From assembly GCF_000225505.1 (NCBI RefSeq), contig NZ_BACI01000061.1, positions 1-62,300 of the forward strand: 62,300 nucleotides of DNA. Reading direction: 5' to 3'. Positions 61,203 through 62,300 of this stretch are shown here, one piece after another; positions within the stretch are counted from its first letter, which is position 1; each line of letters opens with the position of its first letter. The notes under the pieces are model-generated. The model was not told the DNA's origin, searched no databases, and worked only from the letters and a program-made list of their open reading frames with translations. Origin of the DNA: Gordonia alkanivorans NBRC 16433. GTDB taxonomy: Bacteria; Actinomycetota; Actinomycetes; Mycobacteriales; Mycobacteriaceae. Both the position numbers and the translations under genes were made by a program.

Positions 61203-61673
61203 TCAGCGCGAACCGGACTCGGTGTCGTTGATCCGCCGTCCGATCGCCGACACCTGCCGTAGTTGGGTGCGGGTCAGACGGTCGACGACCAGCCGCCGCA
61301 CATTGGCGACATAGCCGGGTGCCGTGGCCACCACTTTCTCCCATCCCGCCGCTGTCAGCACGGCGTTGGTGAAGCGTCCGTCCTCCGGACACTGGTAGCG
61401 GCGGACCCATTCGCGCTTCTCCAGCCGGCTCACCACATGGGAGAGCCGTGAGAGGGAGCCGTAGGACATCTCGGCGAGCTCGCTCATCCGTAATGTGTGA
61501 TCGGGCGCCTCGGAAAGCGCAGCGAGGACCTCGTATTCGAAGTGGGTGAGCTGCGCGTCGCGGAGCAGCTGTGCGTCGAGGGCATGGGGGAGCCGGGCCA
61601 GCGCCGTGGCCACCTGGATCCAGGCGTCCATCTCCTCGTCGTCGAGCCACTCGGGCTCTTGCTCTCCGGACAC
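61203..61673 (-). CDS. MarR-family transcriptional regulator
   Basis: A 156-residue MarR protein with winged helix LTHFEYEVLAALSEAP, RMSELAEMSYGSLSRLSHV and VSRLEKREWVRRY plus the wing. GTG at 61673. It is divergent from the DoxX gene; the interval is filled with palindromes, so it should repress both. Stop codons of this gene and the XRE gene are 3 bases apart. Confidence 0.88.
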   Translation of the reverse strand: MSGEQEPEWLDDEEMDAWIQVATALARLPHALDAQLLRDAQLTHFEYEVLAALSEAPDHTLRMSELAEMSYGSLSRLSHVVSRLEKREWVRRYQCPEDGRFTNAVLTAAGWEKVVATAPGYVANVRRLVVDRLTRTQLRQVSAIGRRINDTESGSR

Positions 61674-61700
61674 CCGGGCAGTCTATCGGATCGATTCACT

Positions 61701-61770
61701 TGAAGCTTCACTTGAAGCTTCACTTGACTCTTCAACTCAATCCACTTAGGTTGTTCAATTGACACGTCAA
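61701..61770. promoter_or_regulatory. Array of palindromic MarR operators
   Basis: TGAAGCTTCA occurs at 61701-61710 and 61713-61722, with a degenerate third copy TGACTCTTCA at 61725-61734, each at a 12-base period. A further palindrome TTGACACGTCAA is at 61759-61770. The cluster separates the MarR gene from DoxX. Confidence 0.6.
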
Positions 61771-61800
61771 GTCATCCCTCTCGAATCCAAGGCGGTTTCC

Positions 61801-62265
61801 ATGTCCAATCCCATCGTCCGTAGCGTGGGAATCCTCCTCGCACGCATCGCGATCGGCGTCGTGTTCCTGGCCCACGGCCTGCAGAAGTTCCAGCAGAACG
61901 GCTGGGCCGGACCCAAGGCCGGGTTCGAGATGATGGACGTTCCACTGCCTGCGGTCTCGGCGTTCCTGGTCACCTGGCTCGAGATCCTGGGCGGCATCGC
62001 ACTGATCGTCGGCGCATTCACCCCGGTCGTCGCGATCCTCTTCGTCATCGACATGCTGGGCGCGGTGTTCATCACCCACATCGACAACGGTCTCTGGGCG
62101 TCCGACGGCGGCTACGAGTTCGTCCTGACCCTCGGCGCCGGCGCGCTCCTCCTCGCGGTCGTAGGCGCAGGCCGTTTCAGCGTCGACGCGGCTCTGGGTA
62201 CCAAGCTGCCCTGGCTCGCCGTCGACAGCGGTCGACCGGCGGCGACGGTCGGCTCCGCCAACTGA
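61801..62265 (+). CDS. DoxX-family membrane protein
   Basis: A 154-residue four-helix membrane protein of the DoxX family: LLARIAIGVVFLAHGLQKFQ, WLEILGGIALIVGAFTP, AVFITHIDNGLW. Members are linked to thiol/oxidative stress or electron transfer at the membrane. ATG at 61801 after AAGGCGG; TTG at 61759 would lie inside an operator palindrome. Probably controlled by the divergent MarR protein. Confidence 0.9.
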   Translation: MSNPIVRSVGILLARIAIGVVFLAHGLQKFQQNGWAGPKAGFEMMDVPLPAVSAFLVTWLEILGGIALIVGAFTPVVAILFVIDMLGAVFITHIDNGLWASDGGYEFVLTLGAGALLLAVVGAGRFSVDAALGTKLPWLAVDSGRPAATVGSAN

Positions 62266-62300
62266 CCCCACGCACACCCGATTTCGGACCCGCAGCCCAC

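Overview
The window is a high-GC chromosomal segment from a mycolic-acid actinobacterium, most like Gordonia or a near relative (Rhodococcus, Williamsia, Nocardia). The basis is the base composition, WXG100/ESX-type secretion substrates, a DUF3558-type lipoprotein, a PknK-like kinase-MalT fusion, an F420-type LLM oxidoreductase, many TetR regulators and a large lipid/redox gene content. No rRNA, tRNA, phage, transposase or CRISPR locus was recognised. About 59 protein genes are described, plus broken genes, hairpin terminators, operators and repeat arrays.

Region 1 (1-7.4 kb): an exonuclease-BRCT-TerD fusion protein is followed by a minus-strand toxin cassette. It contains two WXG100-like proteins, a 523-residue protein ending in a TNT-type NAD-glycohydrolase domain, and a candidate immunity protein, all overlapping by 4-10 bases. 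A methyltransferase separates it from a second small module (helical ESX-associated protein plus DUF3558-like lipoprotein). Region 2 (7.4-11.5 kb): a VWA protein diverges from a Nudix-like regulator, followed by an amino-acid permease and an M23 peptidase in convergent orientation. Region 3 (11.9-19.9 kb): a SseB-like protein, an ESX-associated helical protein and a 2159-residue WXG-like/proline-rich/RHS polymorphic toxin, then a compact, AT-richer candidate immunity gene.

Region 4 (20-28 kb): a SnoaL-like protein, a SRPBCC gene broken by one in-frame TGA, two TetR genes, and a branched-chain-amino-acid-type ABC system in which two permease domains and one ATPase are fused into one 916-residue protein. 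Region 5 (28-32.6 kb): a TetR/carotenoid-oxygenase divergent pair, a repeat-rich interval with a decayed amidohydrolase, a FadR-type regulator and an ArsR-VOC operon. Region 6 (32.6-39.6 kb): a DUF2235 hydrolase, a VanY-like peptidase, an ECF42-like sigma factor with its DGPF/YCII partner, and tandemly duplicated acyl-CoA ligases, the first of which has lost the end of its frame.

Region 7 (39.6-50.4 kb): a minus-strand redox and membrane block (flavoprotein, DUF1295, glutathione peroxidase, ferredoxin-reductase-like protein, sulfite-oxidase-like molybdoenzyme), then a DUF2945 protein, an ABC exporter, an LLM oxidoreductase, a membrane protein and a stand-alone ketosynthase. Region 8 (50.6-62.3 kb): a PAS-GGDEF-EAL protein, a sugar MFS transporter, a nitronate monooxygenase-like protein, PknK, an SDR/XRE divergent pair and a MarR/DoxX divergent pair.

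The two polymorphic toxin cassettes, both built on ESX-type N-termini although no ESX core genes lie in the window, are the most distinctive content. Start codons were chosen from ribosome-binding sites, family length and overlaps. Function calls rest on motif recognition alone; no database search was possible.
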